NCBI GenBank assembly: GCA_949358305.1
Contig: OX442316.1
Span: 15,998,001 to 16,062,000, forward strand
DNA from: Strigamia acuminata
Lineage: Eukaryota; Arthropoda; Chilopoda; Geophilomorpha; Linotaeniidae
Reading direction: 5' to 3'
Length of the DNA stretch: 64,000 nucleotides
The notes beneath the pieces were generated by a model. It worked only from the letters and a program-made list of their open reading frames with translations. It was not told the DNA's origin and searched no databases. Of this stretch, positions 63,052 through 64,000 are shown piece after piece (positions within the stretch are counted from its first letter, which is position 1; each line of letters opens with the position of its first letter). Made by a program: the position numbers and the translations under genes.

Positions 63052-64000
63052 TTATAAAAGTGGTCTGGAAAGTCGTCGGCGCGTTCCCTGTTGGATTTGA
63101 AGGATTTCGTAGTACATGCCCCGCTTTTCGAACAACTCGTCCGGCGTGCCTTGTTCCACGATTTGTCCGTGGGAGAAGACGACGATTTTGTCCACGTTTT
63201 GAATGGTCGACAACCTGTGGGCTATTATGATGCATGTTCGACCTTCCTGCGCCTTTTCCAACGACTCTTGCACTATCTAGATGAAGAAAAACGTGAAAGA
63301 AAAATTGAAAATGAAAATTTGGACAAATTTAACCCTCCCCACCCCAACCTAGGGTCAATTTTGACCTCCAAAAATGTTTTTATTTTTTTTCTCCAAAACT
63401 ATTGGGATTTTCATTCTGAAATTTCATGTATTTTCATTTGTCATCATAACAACCAATAAAAAAAATAATAGATTTAAAAATCGCATAAAAAATTTTTCAT
63501 AAAAATCCTTTGTTTACTCACTACTTTTGAATGCAATGTCAATTATTTTTGTCGCTCTCTTTTGATAAATACCGAATTGATTAAATTTCTTCAGAAACAT
63601 GAAATCCTCAGAGAATAAAATCATTTTCACTCATTTTTGGAAAAATTTTTTCGGCTTGGGATCAAAAATGACCCGGGTTGGGTGAGTAAGGGATTTTTTT
63701 TAGGTTAGGGCTGCGAGGGTTAAAAACTTTACCTTTTCGCTCTCGTTGTCCAGCGCGGAAGTTGCTTCGTCCAATAGCAATATTTTTGGATTTTTGATCA
63801 GAGCACGAGCAATGGCCACTCTCTGTTTTTGACCACCGCTTAATTGCACACCTCGAGCACCAACTCGAGTTTCATATCCCTGTTTTTTAATAATAATAAT
63901 CAGTAAAAAAAATAAATGAATAAATGCATTGTAGTACTTGTCGCAAACTCGTTATGAATTCGTGTATGTTGGCCTTCTGGGCTGCGTCTATTATTTCGTG
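63052..64000 (-). CDS. Gene D: ABCB/P-glycoprotein-like transporter, C-terminal NBD2 (runs off the window)
   Basis: Three minus-strand exons: 63938-64000 (partial, HEFITSL), 63733-63879 ([37 protein letters not shown]) and 63052-63276 ([20 protein letters not shown] to the stop). Exon lengths and borders equal exons 21-23 of copies A-C (the middle exon is 147 bp in all). Signature, Walker B and H-loop are intact; Walker A lies off the window. It is a conventional full ABC exporter as far as visible, in tandem with gene E and 374 bp upstream of it. Confidence 0.93.
63333..63719. repeat. PiggyBac-type MITE in a gene D intron
   Basis: The 387-bp element starts CCCTCCCC and ends GAGGG. TTAA flanks it on both sides (63329-63332 and 63720-63723), the diagnostic piggyBac target. 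Inside are inverted GGGTCA...TGACCC motifs. No transposase. Confidence 0.85.

Overview
This looks like nuclear DNA of an invertebrate animal with compact, spliced genes. Most introns are 50-100 bp with GT-AG ends, and the genes include a PCAF/GCN5 acetyltransferase, an NRAMP metal transporter, a CYP20A1 P450, an SLC5 sodium symporter and ABCB (P-glycoprotein-type) transporters. CYP20A1 argues against most insects; an arthropod such as a crustacean is my best guess, but the sequence alone does not settle it. Exon models were built by hand from splice sites, reading phase and family knowledge.

Layout. (1) 1-7.2 kb is mobile DNA: the 5' part of a gag-bearing LTR retrotransposon on the minus strand, an AT-rich MITE, a 1.75-kb solo LTR and a hAT-type MITE. 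(2) 7.3-37.0 kb is a tandem plus-strand ABCB array. Copy A has only the second half (TMD2-NBD2). Copies B and C have the full 23-exon plan. Between the copies lie fragments of a C1GALT1-type galactosyltransferase pseudogene, and behind copy A lies a scrap of the NRAMP 3' end, which shows how the block was duplicated. Copy B is broken in exon 16 by a young, intact copia element (two 216-bp LTRs that look identical, 5-bp target duplication, one 1371-codon ORF). Copy C lacks a splice acceptor. (3) 37.3-55.4 kb holds single-copy genes in alternating orientation: NRAMP (-), CYP20A1 (+), SLC5A (-), a possible 76-residue membrane protein (-) and KAT2 (+). Their introns are full of minisatellites. (4) 56.6-64 kb holds two more ABCB-related genes on the minus strand. 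Gene D is ordinary, with its C-terminal ATPase domain at the window edge. Gene E keeps both transmembrane domains in frame but has no NBD1 and only a stub of NBD2 without a Walker A motif.

Functionally, the ABCB genes would encode membrane efflux pumps. NRAMP and SLC5A are membrane importers (metal ions; vitamins or monocarboxylates). CYP20A1 is an orphan P450 and KAT2 is the chromatin acetyltransferase of SAGA/ATAC-type complexes. I see no operon-like relation: the neighbours share divergent promoters or convergent 3' ends only.

The strongest candidate for something undescribed is gene E, an ABCB-derived protein that appears to have lost both ATPase domains while keeping consistent splice phases across about 14 exons. 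Next come the fresh copia insertion and its unusually long match to the internal part of initiator tRNA-Met.
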